Shown piece after piece: positions 27,536-38,631 of a DNA stretch of 64,000 nucleotides (the first letter of the stretch is position 1; the number at the start of each line of letters is the position of its first letter). The notes under the pieces were generated by a model. That model saw only the letters and a program-made list of their open reading frames with translations. It did not search any database and was not told the origin of the DNA. The stretch is from Alphaproteobacteria bacterium (GTDB taxonomy: Bacteria; Pseudomonadota; Alphaproteobacteria; UBA7887). The stretch is taken from contig JASLYQ010000013.1 in assembly GCA_030739735.1 (NCBI GenBank), positions 1-64,000 of the forward strand, written 5' to 3'. Both the position numbers and the translations under genes were made by a program.

Positions 27536-28132
27536 ATGCGCACCCTATTGACCCTCCTGCTGGCCGCCATCTCGATATGGCTAGCAGTGGCTCCGACGAG
27601 CGCCCATCACATTCTCGGGCGGCCGTCCTACAGCCTGAACGAAGATTCGAACACCCCACCTAGCATGCAGGTCGAGGTACAACTCGGTGACCTGCTCGTC
27701 ACGACCATGGTCTATCCCGCCTTTCCGCGCCTCGGCGTACCTGGTCGTTTCAACCTCTATGCCAAACATACGAACGGTAGACTATACAAAGGGGAGGTGG
27801 AATTTTCAGTGCGCAAGATCACGTGGCTATCCTGGTTTGGCATGGGTGAGGAAAGTCGTGAGATCGGGCGTCAACTGCCTGACGACAACGTCTTCCGCCA
27901 GGCCTTTCGTTTGGACAGGGAAGGAGACTTTCTCGTCACCGCCACTTTGGATATCGACGGCGAGCCACACATGATCGACTTTCCGTTGCGCGTCGGCGAA
28001 GCCCCGATGATTGGCGCTCTGGAGATCATCATTGCGCTCGTCGTGCTGACCATCGCCGCGGTGACGCTTGTGCAGCGTCGTCGTGCCATGGTTGGCAAGG
28101 TTCGCGAGATGCATGACGACGGCCCGTCATGA
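27536..28132 (+). CDS. Periplasmic, C-terminally anchored protein of unknown function
   Basis: 198 residues: signal peptide (LLTLLLAAISIWLAVAPTSA), a beta-rich periplasmic domain beginning HHILGRPSYSLNEDSN, and a C-terminal helix (ALEIIIALVVLTIAAVTLV) followed by basic QRRRAM. The HHILG start and Ig-like predicted strands (RFNLYAKHTNGRLYKGEV, FLVTATLDIDGEPHMIDFPL) recall FixH/YtkA-like proteins linked to metal or electron-transfer assembly, but I cannot assign a family firmly. The two histidines right after the signal peptide could bind metal. It lies 3 bp after the second NapG gene, clearly part of the operon. Confidence 0.7.
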   Translation: MRTLLTLLLAAISIWLAVAPTSAHHILGRPSYSLNEDSNTPPSMQVEVQLGDLLVTTMVYPAFPRLGVPGRFNLYAKHTNGRLYKGEVEFSVRKITWLSWFGMGEESREIGRQLPDDNVFRQAFRLDREGDFLVTATLDIDGEPHMIDFPLRVGEAPMIGALEIIIALVVLTIAAVTLVQRRRAMVGKVREMHDDGPS

Positions 28133-28148
28133 CCGCGTGGGCAGTGTG

Positions 28149-28724
28149 ATGGATCGCCGCGTATTCTTCAAGACCGGCGCCAGGAAGGCTGCCCAGGTGG
28201 CCTACCACGTTGCCGGTGAGCGTGCGGCGCAGCGGGCCAAACATTGGATTCGCCCGCCCTTCGCTTTGCCGGAGGTCGATTTTCTGATTTCCTGCAGCCG
28301 CTGTGATGCCTGCATCGAGGCATGTCCGCACCAGGTGCTATTCCCGCTGGCGGCGCGGCTTGGCGCAACCGTGATGGGCACGCCAGCCATGGACCTGCTC
28401 AATCGCGCCTGTCGGCTATGCGCGGACTGGCCTTGCGTAGCGGCGTGTGAACCGGGCACGCTGGAGTTGCCCGAAGCCGAAGAGGAACCACTGCCAAGGC
28501 TGGCCCATGCCGCAATCGACAAAGACAGCTGTCTGCCCTATTCGGGCCCCGAATGCGGCGCCTGCGCCCATGCCTGCCCCGTAACCGATGCGCTGCAGTG
28601 GCAGGGCGGCGTGAAGCCCGTGATCGATGTCGGGCGCTGCACCGGCTGCGCCATGTGCCGCGAAGCGTGCATCGTCTCACCCAAGGCGGTCGCCATCACC
28701 AGCCTCGGCGGCAAGGAGCAGTGA
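28149..28724 (+). CDS. napF: NapF-like ferredoxin
   Basis: 191 residues from MDRRVFFKTGARKAAQ. Iron-sulfur motifs: CSRCDACIEACPHQ, CRLCADWPCVAACEPG, CGACAHACPV, and CTGCAMCREACIVSPKA. The second motif with an inserted DWP and the AxxACEPG continuation is typical of NapF. NapF is usually cytoplasmic and supports NapA maturation; here RRVFF could also be a weak Tat signal. Its stop overlaps the GTG of the next gene by 4 bp (GTGA). Confidence 0.82.
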   Translation: MDRRVFFKTGARKAAQVAYHVAGERAAQRAKHWIRPPFALPEVDFLISCSRCDACIEACPHQVLFPLAARLGATVMGTPAMDLLNRACRLCADWPCVAACEPGTLELPEAEEEPLPRLAHAAIDKDSCLPYSGPECGACAHACPVTDALQWQGGVKPVIDVGRCTGCAMCREACIVSPKAVAITSLGGKEQ

Positions 28725-30811
28725 GGTACAGCCTCACGGCGGCAATATTCCTGCTGCTCGCGCTGATATGCAGCGGGCGGGTCAGCGCAGCCGGGCCGCT
28801 AGCAGGATCGGCCAGCCCTTACCTGCGCCTACATGCGGCGGACGCAATCGGGTGGCGTCCCTGGGGAGAAGAGGCGCTAGCCGAGGCGAAGCGCCTCGAG
28901 CGGCCAATCTTCCTCTCCATCGGCTATGCCTCGTGCCACTGGTGCCACGTGCTCTCGCGCACAACTTTCGCCGACGAGCGCGTGATCACACTGCTCAACG
29001 AGCACTTCATCAGCATCCTGGTCGATCGCGAACAGCGCCCTGACATCGATGCTCATTTCATGGAGGTGCTGGGTGCGATGCGCAGCTGGCGCGGCGCGCC
29101 AGCAAACTTCCTGCTGACGTCAGATCTAGACCCGCTCTACGCCACAGGGTACGTGGCGCCCGAGCGCGAGCACGGTCAGCTGGGCATGATTGAGATTCTG
29201 GAGACCCTAGTCGACGCCTGGCGCGACGATCGCGATGCGCTTTTCGCCACCGCAGTCAACAATCGCAATGCGCTGAGCACTCTGCTCGCACCACCGCAGC
29301 CTGGCCAAGGCAAGGGCGGTGACCCACGGGTCCTGGCGGCAACAGAATGGCTTAAAGCCTTCGATGTTGAGCATGGCGGCTTCGGCAGACGAGAGAAGTT
29401 CCCCATGGCGAACGCGCTCTCTCTGCTGCTGCGCCAGGGCGTTTGGCACCGGGACGATGCGCTCGTGAAAGCGGTGCTGCGCAGCCTCGACGCCATGGCC
29501 GCCGGTGGCCTGCGCGACCAACTCGGAGGCGCCTTCCACCGCTATACCGTAGACCGCCTGTGGCAGGTGCCCCATTTCGAGATCATGCTGGCCGACAACG
29601 CCTTGCTGGCGGAGCTTTACCTGGCGGCCTATCAGGTGTCTGGCGAATCGCGCTATGCGATTGTGGCGCGGGCCGTGCTCGACGACCTTCTGCAGCGCTT
29701 CTCGCTCGCCGACGGCGGCTTCGCCAGCTCGCTTGATTCCGACAGCGACGGCGGCGAGGGGCGCTTCTACAGCTGGACCGAGGCCGAGGTGCGCGCGGTC
29801 TTGGGGCCCGACGCCGACAGCTTTCTTGCCGCCTATCTCGACCCGGCCCATGGTTTAGTCGAAAATCGTGCCATCCTCCGCCTACGCCCCGGTGCCGGGC
29901 CGCTGTTTGAAGTCGAATCACTCCTTGCCAAGAGCCGCGCCAGGCTTCTCGAAGCCCGCGCCTTGCGGCCGCCGCCGGCGCGTGACGACAAGCTGCTGGT
30001 GTCGTGGAACGCTCTTACCGTGAGCGCCTTAGCCAAGGCTGCACAGGTGCTGGACGACGCGCGCTACGCCGAGGTTGCAGCAACAACCGTCGATACCCTG
30101 CTCGGACTGGTCGGCGACGACGGCGCCCTGGTGCATAGTCGCCTCGGTGGAGAGGCAGTCTTCCTCGACGATTATGCTTTCTTAGTACAGGCGTTGCTCG
30201 ACCTTTACGAGACCCGTTTCGAACGCCCTCACCTGGAGCAGGCTAGACGCCTGATGCACGTGCTGATCACCCGCTTCCAGGAGGCGCCAGAGCTACCCTT
30301 TCGCTTTACCCCGCTTGACAGCCGCTCGCCGCTGCCGGCGCAGGTGCTATTGCGCGAGGAGGGTTTGCCCACGGGCAATGCGGTCGCACTCACAGCACTC
30401 GCCCGCCTGCGCCTGTTTGCCGGCGATGATGCCTTCACCGACAATGCCGAAGCGATCCTGCGGGAACTCGGCGCCCATCTCCGGCGCGCCGCAGCGGCAT
30501 CGCCCGCCTTGTTGGCGGCCTTCGATTTCAGCCCCCACGAGGCCCGCGAGGTGGTGATCGTCGGCAGTGTCGGCGATCCCGCGATGAGGCGGCTGTTGGT
30601 CGAAGTGCGCAGCCGACTGCTACACGGCACTGTGGTCGCACTGGTCGACCCCAACGGCCCAACCCAGGACATGCGCTGGCCCCTGCTGGCCTCGCGTCCC
30701 TTGCTCGCCGATCGTCCCACGGCCTATGTCTGCCGTAACAGACTTTGCGACCTGCCGGTCGATACTCCAGCTGAGCTTGCAAGCCAGCTCGATATCCTAA
30801 CAGCGCCGTGA
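28721..30811 (+). CDS. Exported DUF255/YyaL-type thioredoxin-fold protein
   Basis: 696 residues starting at GTG 28721 (overlapping the napF stop). A signal peptide (LTAAIFLLLALICSGRVSA) precedes the DUF255 thioredoxin-like domain, with the family motif GYASCHWCHVL, followed by an (alpha/alpha)6 glycosidase-like barrel (WLKAFDVEHGGFGRREKFPM, FASSLDSDSDGGEGRFYSWT, DDYAFLVQALLDLYE). Most DUF255/spermatogenesis-associated-protein-20-like proteins are cytoplasmic; the signal peptide places this one in the periplasm with the Nap enzymes. A redox or heme/Mo maturation role is inference. Last gene of the operon; 91 bp of non-coding DNA separates it from the convergent SDR gene. Confidence 0.8.
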   Translation: MRYSLTAAIFLLLALICSGRVSAAGPLAGSASPYLRLHAADAIGWRPWGEEALAEAKRLERPIFLSIGYASCHWCHVLSRTTFADERVITLLNEHFISILVDREQRPDIDAHFMEVLGAMRSWRGAPANFLLTSDLDPLYATGYVAPEREHGQLGMIEILETLVDAWRDDRDALFATAVNNRNALSTLLAPPQPGQGKGGDPRVLAATEWLKAFDVEHGGFGRREKFPMANALSLLLRQGVWHRDDALVKAVLRSLDAMAAGGLRDQLGGAFHRYTVDRLWQVPHFEIMLADNALLAELYLAAYQVSGESRYAIVARAVLDDLLQRFSLADGGFASSLDSDSDGGEGRFYSWTEAEVRAVLGPDADSFLAAYLDPAHGLVENRAILRLRPGAGPLFEVESLLAKSRARLLEARALRPPPARDDKLLVSWNALTVSALAKAAQVLDDARYAEVAATTVDTLLGLVGDDGALVHSRLGGEAVFLDDYAFLVQALLDLYETRFERPHLEQARRLMHVLITRFQEAPELPFRFTPLDSRSPLPAQVLLREEGLPTGNAVALTALARLRLFAGDDAFTDNAEAILRELGAHLRRAAAASPALLAAFDFSPHEAREVVIVGSVGDPAMRRLLVEVRSRLLHGTVVALVDPNGPTQDMRWPLLASRPLLADRPTAYVCRNRLCDLPVDTPAELASQLDILTAP

Positions 30812-30902
30812 CGCATCACTCGGTAGCAGAAACAAATGTGTTTAGCGGCGGGAATGAAGGCGGCGGGATGACCGCGTGGAACGCACATAGGGTGGGTACC
30901 GG

Positions 30903-31691
30903 CTACTTTCTCTTCGGCACGAACGGGTGGGTGCTCGATAGGCCGCCGTCTACCGCAAAAGCCTGGCCATTGACGTAGGACGCCTCGTCGCTAGCGAGAA
31001 ATAGCGCCATGTTAGCGATCTCATGTGGCTCACCGTAGCGTTGCAACGGGTTGAGCTGTCCGATCTTGTGATCTGTACCGCGTTCGCGGGCACGCTCGAA
31101 GATAGGACGGGTCATGCCGGTCTCGATGAGGCCGGGGCAGATGGCGTTGATGCGCACGCCCGTGCCTGTTAGCTCAGTGGCTACCGTCTGGGCGAGAGAG
31201 ATGACGCCGGCCTTGCTGGCAGCATAGGGCGGGCCACCGGCATTGGCGCGCAACCCCGCGACCGAGGCGGTGCAGACAATCGATCCGGCACCGGCCTCGA
31301 TCATTCTCGGTGCTGCGTGCTTGATGCAGAGAAAGATGCCGACGAGATTGACCTGGAGAACCTCCTGCCAATGTGCAACGGTCTGCTCAAATAGCGGCAC
31401 ATAGCCGCCGCTGATGCCAGCATTGGCATAGATCGCATCGAGGCCGCCCCAATCGATCGCGGCGCGGGCGACGAAGGCTTTCACCTGGTCCTCCTCGGCG
31501 ACACTGGCGGGATGGGCGAGCGCGCTGTTGCCATCGGCCTCGATCAGAGCGATGGTCTCGGCCAGTCCGTCTTCGGCCACGTCCACCGCCAGTACTTTCG
31601 CGCCCTCGGTGGCAAAGAGACGTGCACTTGCCCTGCCGATACCGCTTGCCGCACCGGTCACGACCACCCGCTTTCCTGCCAGTCTTGCCAT
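30903..31691 (-). CDS. SDR-family oxidoreductase
   Basis: 262-residue short-chain dehydrogenase: NAD(P)-binding [21 protein letters not shown] at the end of the second strand, NAGISGG, catalytic serine in VCTASVAGL and YAASK tetrad ([15 protein letters not shown]). The C-terminal [13 protein letters not shown] is typical. The start at 31691 ([13 protein letters not shown]) was chosen by homology; the open frame extends to 31775. It is last in the minus-strand leucine-catabolism direction, about 300 bp after HMG-CoA lyase, so membership of that operon is uncertain. The substrate is unknown. Confidence 0.85.
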   Translation of the reverse strand: MARLAGKRVVVTGAASGIGRASARLFATEGAKVLAVDVAEDGLAETIALIEADGNSALAHPASVAEEDQVKAFVARAAIDWGGLDAIYANAGISGGYVPLFEQTVAHWQEVLQVNLVGIFLCIKHAAPRMIEAGAGSIVCTASVAGLRANAGGPPYAASKAGVISLAQTVATELTGTGVRINAICPGLIETGMTRPIFERARERGTDHKIGQLNPLQRYGEPHEIANMALFLASDEASYVNGQAFAVDGGLSSTHPFVPKRK

Positions 31692-31987
31692 GCTCTCTCT
31701 CCCGTAAGATAAATCAGATAGCTTACCATCAAACATAGTTGAGCAGAGCCGGACGGCAAAGGTGTAAAGTGCCAACGCAAGGCGCAGCGGGCGATATCGG
31801 CACCACGAACGCCGCCGACGCGGACACCGTCCACCAGTGGAGACGCCTGATAAGATCGCAGCACGACCGAGAAGCCGATGACTTGGCTCATGACCACAGC
31901 CTCGGTGCTGAAGCCGCTAGCGGAAGGCGTCTGCACGCCACTAAATAGGGGGATCTAATCGTCGTGCTAGCAATAAGGGTCCCTGCA
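31692..31987. other. Intergenic gap without a convincing gene
   Basis: 296 bp between the HMG-CoA lyase stop and the SDR start. A minus-strand frame (31658-31936) contains the protein-like MSQVIGFSVVLRSYQASPLV, but it runs into the SDR gene in the wrong frame and has no family match I recognise. It may be a remnant. No hairpin terminator is obvious. Confidence 0.35.
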
Positions 31988-32902
31988 TTAAGCGGCAAGG
32001 CCCAGCTTGGCTCCGAGAGCCTGGGCGACGCGGCCGTTGGGGCGGCGACCGAGTATACCGAAGAGCCACCACGAGGTGCGGGTCACGGCCTCCAGGTCGA
32101 TGCCAGTCTCGATACCCATACCGGCGAGCATGTAGAGCACGTCTTCCGTGGCCACATTGCCCTTCGCGCCCTTAGCATAGGGACAGCCACCAAGGCCACC
32201 AAGGCTCGAATCGATGACAGCGACGCCGCAGTCGAGCGCGGTGGCGAGATTGGCTAGCGCCTGGCCGTAGGTATCGTGGAAATGCGCCGCTAGGCGTCCG
32301 ACTGGCACTTGCGCGGCTACTGTCTCGATAAGCGCTTTCGCCTGCAGGGGCGTGCCGAAGCCGACAGTGTCGCCGAGCGAGATCTCGTAGCATCCCATGG
32401 CATCGAGCGTCCGGGCAAGCTCTGCCACGGTAGCCGGGTCGACATCGCCTTCGTAAGGGCAGCCGAGCACGCAGGATATATAGCCACGGACACGAATGCC
32501 GTCGGCCTTTGCGGTGGCGACGATCGGTTCGGCCCGCGCCAGGCTCTCGGCGATACTGCAGTTTGTGTTCTTTTGCGAGAAGGTCTCGGAGGCAGCGCTG
32601 AAGACGCAGACCGTATCCGCCTGCGCCGCCCGCGCATCTTCGTAGCCCCGCATATTGGGGGTGAGCACCGGATAGCTGACGCCATCGTGGCGAGCGATGC
32701 CCGCCATGACTTGCGCGTTGTCGGCCATGCGCGGCACCCATTTAGGCGAGACGAAGCTCGTCGATTCAATGGCGCCGAGGCCGCAGACGGTAAGGCGGTC
32801 GATGAGCGCGACCTTAAGCGCAGTATCGACCTCGTGCGGCTCGTTTTGCAGGCCGTCACGCGGGCCCACCTCGAACATCGTCACGGCGGTCGGCAGCGCC
32901 AT
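31988..32902 (-). CDS. mvaB: Hydroxymethylglutaryl-CoA lyase
   Basis: Splits HMG-CoA into acetoacetate and acetyl-CoA, the last step of leucine degradation. 304 residues of the usual 300: N-terminal EVGPRDGLQNE with the catalytic Arg-Asp pair, ESTSFVSPKWVPRMAD, metal-binding HFHDTYGQALAN, and the active-site loop GGLGGCPYAKGAKGNVATED with the catalytic cysteine. It starts 3 bp after the stop of the carboxylase alpha subunit gene, consistent with one transcript. Confidence 0.94.
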   Translation of the reverse strand: MALPTAVTMFEVGPRDGLQNEPHEVDTALKVALIDRLTVCGLGAIESTSFVSPKWVPRMADNAQVMAGIARHDGVSYPVLTPNMRGYEDARAAQADTVCVFSAASETFSQKNTNCSIAESLARAEPIVATAKADGIRVRGYISCVLGCPYEGDVDPATVAELARTLDAMGCYEISLGDTVGFGTPLQAKALIETVAAQVPVGRLAAHFHDTYGQALANLATALDCGVAVIDSSLGGLGGCPYAKGAKGNVATEDVLYMLAGMGIETGIDLEAVTRTSWWLFGILGRRPNGRVAQALGAKLGLAA

Positions 32903-32905
32903 GGC

Positions 32906-34951
<2,046 letters not shown>

Positions 34952-34988
34952 GTATCACTTCCACTCACCTACCCAACGCCGCTTGTGT

Positions 34989-35382
34989 TCATGTTGGAGA
35001 TGGTAGCGAGCATAGCTCATGATCTCGTAGAAGCGGAACAAGCAACAACAGTGCGCCGATGATGATCCTCACGCTGGCCAGCGCTCGCACCAGGGCCCAT
35101 AGGCGTGATGTCACAATAGCCCACCGTGCGCGCGCTGATGAGAGAGAAATATAGGACTTCGGAAAAGGTGATCGTGTCTGGGTCGCCTGCCACCAGTAAT
35201 TGAAACTCGCCGAGGACACCCTCGACGATACGGTAGAGCGCGGCGAAGACGATGACATGGAGAGAATAGAAGATGAGGAAGGCGAGGCAGAAGGCAATCT
35301 CCGTCACAGAAAATGCGCCCAGCAGGATCATCGCGACGATGAGCACGATGCCGACGATACGTCGGCGACCCGTATAGGCCAC
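34989..35382 (-). pseudogene. Two-helix potassium channel gene, frameshifted, filter changed to TVGYCD
   Basis: The frame from 35382 (MAYTGRRRIVGIV) encodes a hydrophobic first region, then YFSLISARTVGYCDITPMGP, the pore helix and selectivity filter of an Ion_trans_2-type K+ channel. The filter TVGYGD has become TVGYCD (Gly to Cys). Right after PMGP the reading frame breaks; the expected inner helix (ALVRALASVRIIIGALLLLV) lies in another minus frame ending at 34989. One or two bases lost or gained near 35085-35100 explain this. It sits inside the leucine operon between liuC and mccA. Confidence 0.7.
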
Positions 35383-35394
35383 GCAAGGTTTCCC

Positions 35395-36186
35395 CTATCC
35401 CTGTTCGGGCCAGACGGGTTTGCGTTTCTCCAGAAAGGCAGCGATGCCCTCGCGGCCATCGGCGCTGGCGCGCGCTTCGGCAATGCGCTGCGCCGTGTCC
35501 TTGATCACCGCCCGATCTGTCGGCCGGTCGCTGACTGCATCAATCAAGTCTTTCGAGGCGGCCATGGCGGCAGGACTATTCTTAAGTAGACGCGTTATCA
35601 TGGCGTCAGCCGCCGCTTCTAGCTCGCCATCGGCCACCACCTCGTGCACTAGGCCGAGGACGCGTGCGGTCGCCGGGTCGATGCGCTCGGCGCTAAGGAA
35701 GTAGCGTCGCGCCTGGCGAGCACCAATGGCGCGCACAACATAGGGGCTAATCACGGCAGGGATGAGCCCGAGCTTCACCTCGGACAGCATGAAGGCGGCG
35801 GCCTCGCTAGCGATAACGATATCACAAGCAGCGACGAGGCCAACGCCACCGCCATAGGCGGGGCCCTGGATGACACCGACAACCGGCTTCGGCATAGAGG
35901 CCAAGCGCCCCAACATCTCGCCGAAGCGCAGCGCATCGATGCTGTTCTCGGCAAAATCGTAGTCCGCCGTGCGCTTCATCCAGTTAAGGTCGGCACCGGC
36001 AGAGAAACTCTTGCCGTTGCCCGCCATTACCACCACACGAACCGCAGCGTTGCAGGCCAGCGAATCGATGGCCTCGTCGAGTGCGTTGATGAGGTCCTCG
36101 TTGAACGCGTTGTGCACCTCGGGCCGATTGAGGGTGATGCGGCCAACGCCGAGCCTATCGTAGGTCAGCAGCAGGGAATCGGTCAT
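35395..36186 (-). CDS. liuC: Methylglutaconyl-CoA hydratase (enoyl-CoA hydratase family)
   Basis: 263-residue crotonase-fold protein: RITLNRPEVHNAFNEDLINA, oxyanion-hole FSAGADLNWMK, and VVGVIQGPAYGGGVGLVAAC. The ADLNWMK variant is typical of the leucine-pathway hydratase (LiuC/AtuE-like). Converts 3-methylglutaconyl-CoA to HMG-CoA. It follows mccB by 4 bp on the same strand, supporting the role. Confidence 0.92.
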   Translation of the reverse strand: MTDSLLLTYDRLGVGRITLNRPEVHNAFNEDLINALDEAIDSLACNAAVRVVVMAGNGKSFSAGADLNWMKRTADYDFAENSIDALRFGEMLGRLASMPKPVVGVIQGPAYGGGVGLVAACDIVIASEAAAFMLSEVKLGLIPAVISPYVVRAIGARQARRYFLSAERIDPATARVLGLVHEVVADGELEAAADAMITRLLKNSPAAMAASKDLIDAVSDRPTDRAVIKDTAQRIAEARASADGREGIAAFLEKRKPVWPEQG

Positions 36187-36190
36187 CGCA

Positions 36191-37798
36191 TCACATCCTG
36201 AAGACGCCGAAGCGAGGCTCCGGTATCGGCGCGTTGAGGGTTGCCGAAAGCGCCAGCGTCAGAACCCGGCGGGTCTCAGCCGGGTCTATCACGCCATCAT
36301 CCCAAAGGCGCGCACTGGCGTAATAGGGGTGGCCCTGGTGCTCATACTGTTTGAGGATCGGCGCCTTGAAGGCGGCTTCGTCGTCGGCGCTCCAGCTTTC
36401 GCCGCGTTTCTCGATGCCATCACGGCGCACCGTCGCGAGCACGGTAGCCGCTTGCTCGCCGCCCATCACCGAGATGCGCGCCGTCGGCCACATCCACATC
36501 ATGCGCGGGCTGTAGGCACGGCCGCACATGCCATAATTTCCGGCGCCAAAGCTGCCGCCGATGATCACCGTGAGCTTAGGTACCTGTGCGCAAGCCACAG
36601 CAGTGACGAGCTTGGCGCCATCCTTGGCGATACCGCCGGACTCGTACTTCTGCCCCACCATGAATCCGGCAGTGTTCTGCAAAAAGACGAGCGGAATGCC
36701 TCGCTGGCAGCAGAGCTCAATGAAGTGGGCACCCTTGAGCGCCGATTCCGAGAACAAGATGCCGTTATTGGCGACGATGCCGACGGGATAGCCACCGAGC
36801 CGAGCGAAGCCTGTGACTAGTGTGGTACCGTAAAGCGGCTTGAACTCGTCGAGCTCGCTGGCATCGACCAAACGGGCGATGACTTCGCGTACGTCGTAAG
36901 GCTGGCGCAGATCCCCCGGCAACAGCCCGTATATCTCACCCGGATCGTGCAGCGGCTCGCGCGGCTTAGCCATATCGAGCGCGACTCGCTTGGACCGGTT
37001 CAGATGGCCAACCAGGCGGCGGGTGATGGCGAGCGCGTGGCGGTCGTTCTGAGCGTAATGGTCGGCGACACCCGAGATGCGCGTATGAACGTCAGCGCCG
37101 CCCAGTTCCTCGGCGCTGACCACCTCGCCGGTCGCTGCTTTAACCAATGGCGGGCCACCGAGGAATATAGTGCCCTGCTCGCGTACGATGACAGCCTCGT
37201 CAGACATCGCCGGCACATAGGCGCCACCCGCCGTGCAGCTACCCATCACCACCGCGATCTGCGGAATGCCTTCGGCCGACATGGTGGCCTGATTGAAGAA
37301 GATGCGCCCAAAATGCTCACGATCGGGAAATACCTCATCCTGCTTGGGCAGATAGGCGCCGCCGGAATCGACGAGGTAGAGGCATGGCAGGCGGTTCTCG
37401 CGAGCAATTTCCTGAGCCCTCAGGTGTTTCTTCACCGTCATCGGGAAGTAGGTGCCGCCCTTAACCGTGGCGTCGTTGGCGACAACCACACATTCACGCC
37501 CGCGGATGCGGCCTATACCGGTAACGACGCCGGCTGACGGCGCCTGGTCGTCGTACATGCTGTGTGCCGCGAGCTGCGAAAGCTCCAAGAACGGGGAACT
37601 GGGATCAAGCAACAGGCGCACCCGGTCGCGCGGCAGCAACTTGCCGCGACCGAGATGTCGCTCGCGGGCACTTTCACCGCCGCCTAGCTTGGCCTTGGTT
37701 ACTTCGGCGCGCAGGTCCTCGACCAGAGCCACGACGCGCGCGGCGTTCTCCTGGTATCGCGGTGCGCGCGTATCGAGCGCTGTCTGCAAAGTAGTCAT
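36191..37798 (-). CDS. mccB: Methylcrotonyl-CoA carboxylase, beta (carboxyltransferase) subunit
   Basis: 535-residue carboxyltransferase: [60 protein letters not shown], and the C-terminal [20 protein letters not shown], all typical of MccB. Transfers the carboxyl group from biotin to 3-methylcrotonyl-CoA. It overlaps the upstream amidohydrolase stop by 4 bp and is followed by liuC at 4 bp. No isovaleryl-CoA dehydrogenase gene is present in the window, so the first step of the pathway must be encoded elsewhere. Confidence 0.95.
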   Translation of the reverse strand: MTTLQTALDTRAPRYQENAARVVALVEDLRAEVTKAKLGGGESARERHLGRGKLLPRDRVRLLLDPSSPFLELSQLAAHSMYDDQAPSAGVVTGIGRIRGRECVVVANDATVKGGTYFPMTVKKHLRAQEIARENRLPCLYLVDSGGAYLPKQDEVFPDREHFGRIFFNQATMSAEGIPQIAVVMGSCTAGGAYVPAMSDEAVIVREQGTIFLGGPPLVKAATGEVVSAEELGGADVHTRISGVADHYAQNDRHALAITRRLVGHLNRSKRVALDMAKPREPLHDPGEIYGLLPGDLRQPYDVREVIARLVDASELDEFKPLYGTTLVTGFARLGGYPVGIVANNGILFSESALKGAHFIELCCQRGIPLVFLQNTAGFMVGQKYESGGIAKDGAKLVTAVACAQVPKLTVIIGGSFGAGNYGMCGRAYSPRMMWMWPTARISVMGGEQAATVLATVRRDGIEKRGESWSADDEAAFKAPILKQYEHQGHPYYASARLWDDGVIDPAETRRVLTLALSATLNAPIPEPRFGVFRM

Positions 37799-38631
37799 AG
37801 GCCGTATATACGCACCGCGTTATCGTGGAATATGCTCCGGCGCTCGCTCTCCGATAGGTGAGTGGTGAGCTGTTGCGCCGCGTCGTACCACGCTTCATAC
37901 CCGATTACGCGCCCGGAGACAGGCCAATTGCTGGTCCAAATCACCCGCTGCGCACCGAAACGCTCCAAGACGTGCGCCACGTAAGGCGCGAGCCGGTCGA
38001 TGGACCATTCCGGTTCCGTGCTCACCGACGTGACAATGGACAGCTTGATGGAAACATTGGCGAGATCGGCGAAGGGATCGAGCCGCGCCCGCCAGGCGTC
38101 GAAGCCATCTTCCGTGATGTCGGGCTTGCCGATGTGGTTGAGCACGATCGTCGTCTGCGGTGCCTGCCGCGCTGCGGCCAGCGCGCCAGCAAGCTGGAAA
38201 TGATGGGCATTGATATCGCAGACCTGCCCGAACTCGGCCAGAAGTTGGGCGCCGCGGATGAAGTTGGGTTGGGCCCAAACATGCGGATCGGCGACATGAT
38301 GCACCGTGCGCCGTACGCCCTTGACTAGAGAGTGACCCCTGAGCACCGTGAGCTTGTCGCGCGCGTTGTCGGCTTCGATCGGAGCGGCGGCGATGATGCC
38401 GCGTAAGACCGGATGCGCGGCCGCGACGCTCTCGAGGAATTCGACTTCCGGCTCACCGTCGCTAACATCGGTATCGGCCTGCACAGCGATAGCGGCCGTT
38501 ACCGGCACGCCGCCATGGGCCGAGGCGTATTCTTCCCAGTCGTAGTCTTCCGCAAATAGCTCACCCAGCAAACCGGGTTGGTGCAGGACCGCGCCACGCC
38601 ATACGTGGAAATGGGCGTCAACCACGCTCAT
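37795..38631 (-). CDS. Amidohydrolase-2 family protein (copy 1)
   Basis: 278-residue metal-dependent TIM-barrel hydrolase. Metal-binding DAHFHVWR at the N-terminus, central [13 protein letters not shown], and WTSNWPVS near the C-terminus follow the COG3618 (fuconolactonase-like) pattern. The conserved C-terminal [12 protein letters not shown] is present. It starts where the next copy ends (4-bp overlap at 38628) and overlaps mccB by 4 bp, so all three are translationally coupled. Such proteins hydrolyse lactones or similar ring intermediates; the substrate here is unknown. Confidence 0.85.
   Translation of the reverse strand: MSVVDAHFHVWRGAVLHQPGLLGELFAEDYDWEEYASAHGGVPVTAAIAVQADTDVSDGEPEVEFLESVAAAHPVLRGIIAAAPIEADNARDKLTVLRGHSLVKGVRRTVHHVADPHVWAQPNFIRGAQLLAEFGQVCDINAHHFQLAGALAAARQAPQTTIVLNHIGKPDITEDGFDAWRARLDPFADLANVSIKLSIVTSVSTEPEWSIDRLAPYVAHVLERFGAQRVIWTSNWPVSGRVIGYEAWYDAAQQLTTHLSESERRSIFHDNAVRIYGL

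Noticed and set aside
31658-31936. Minus-strand reading frame of 92 codons
   Set aside because: Overlaps the SDR gene start in another frame, no recognisable family, no Shine-Dalgarno.
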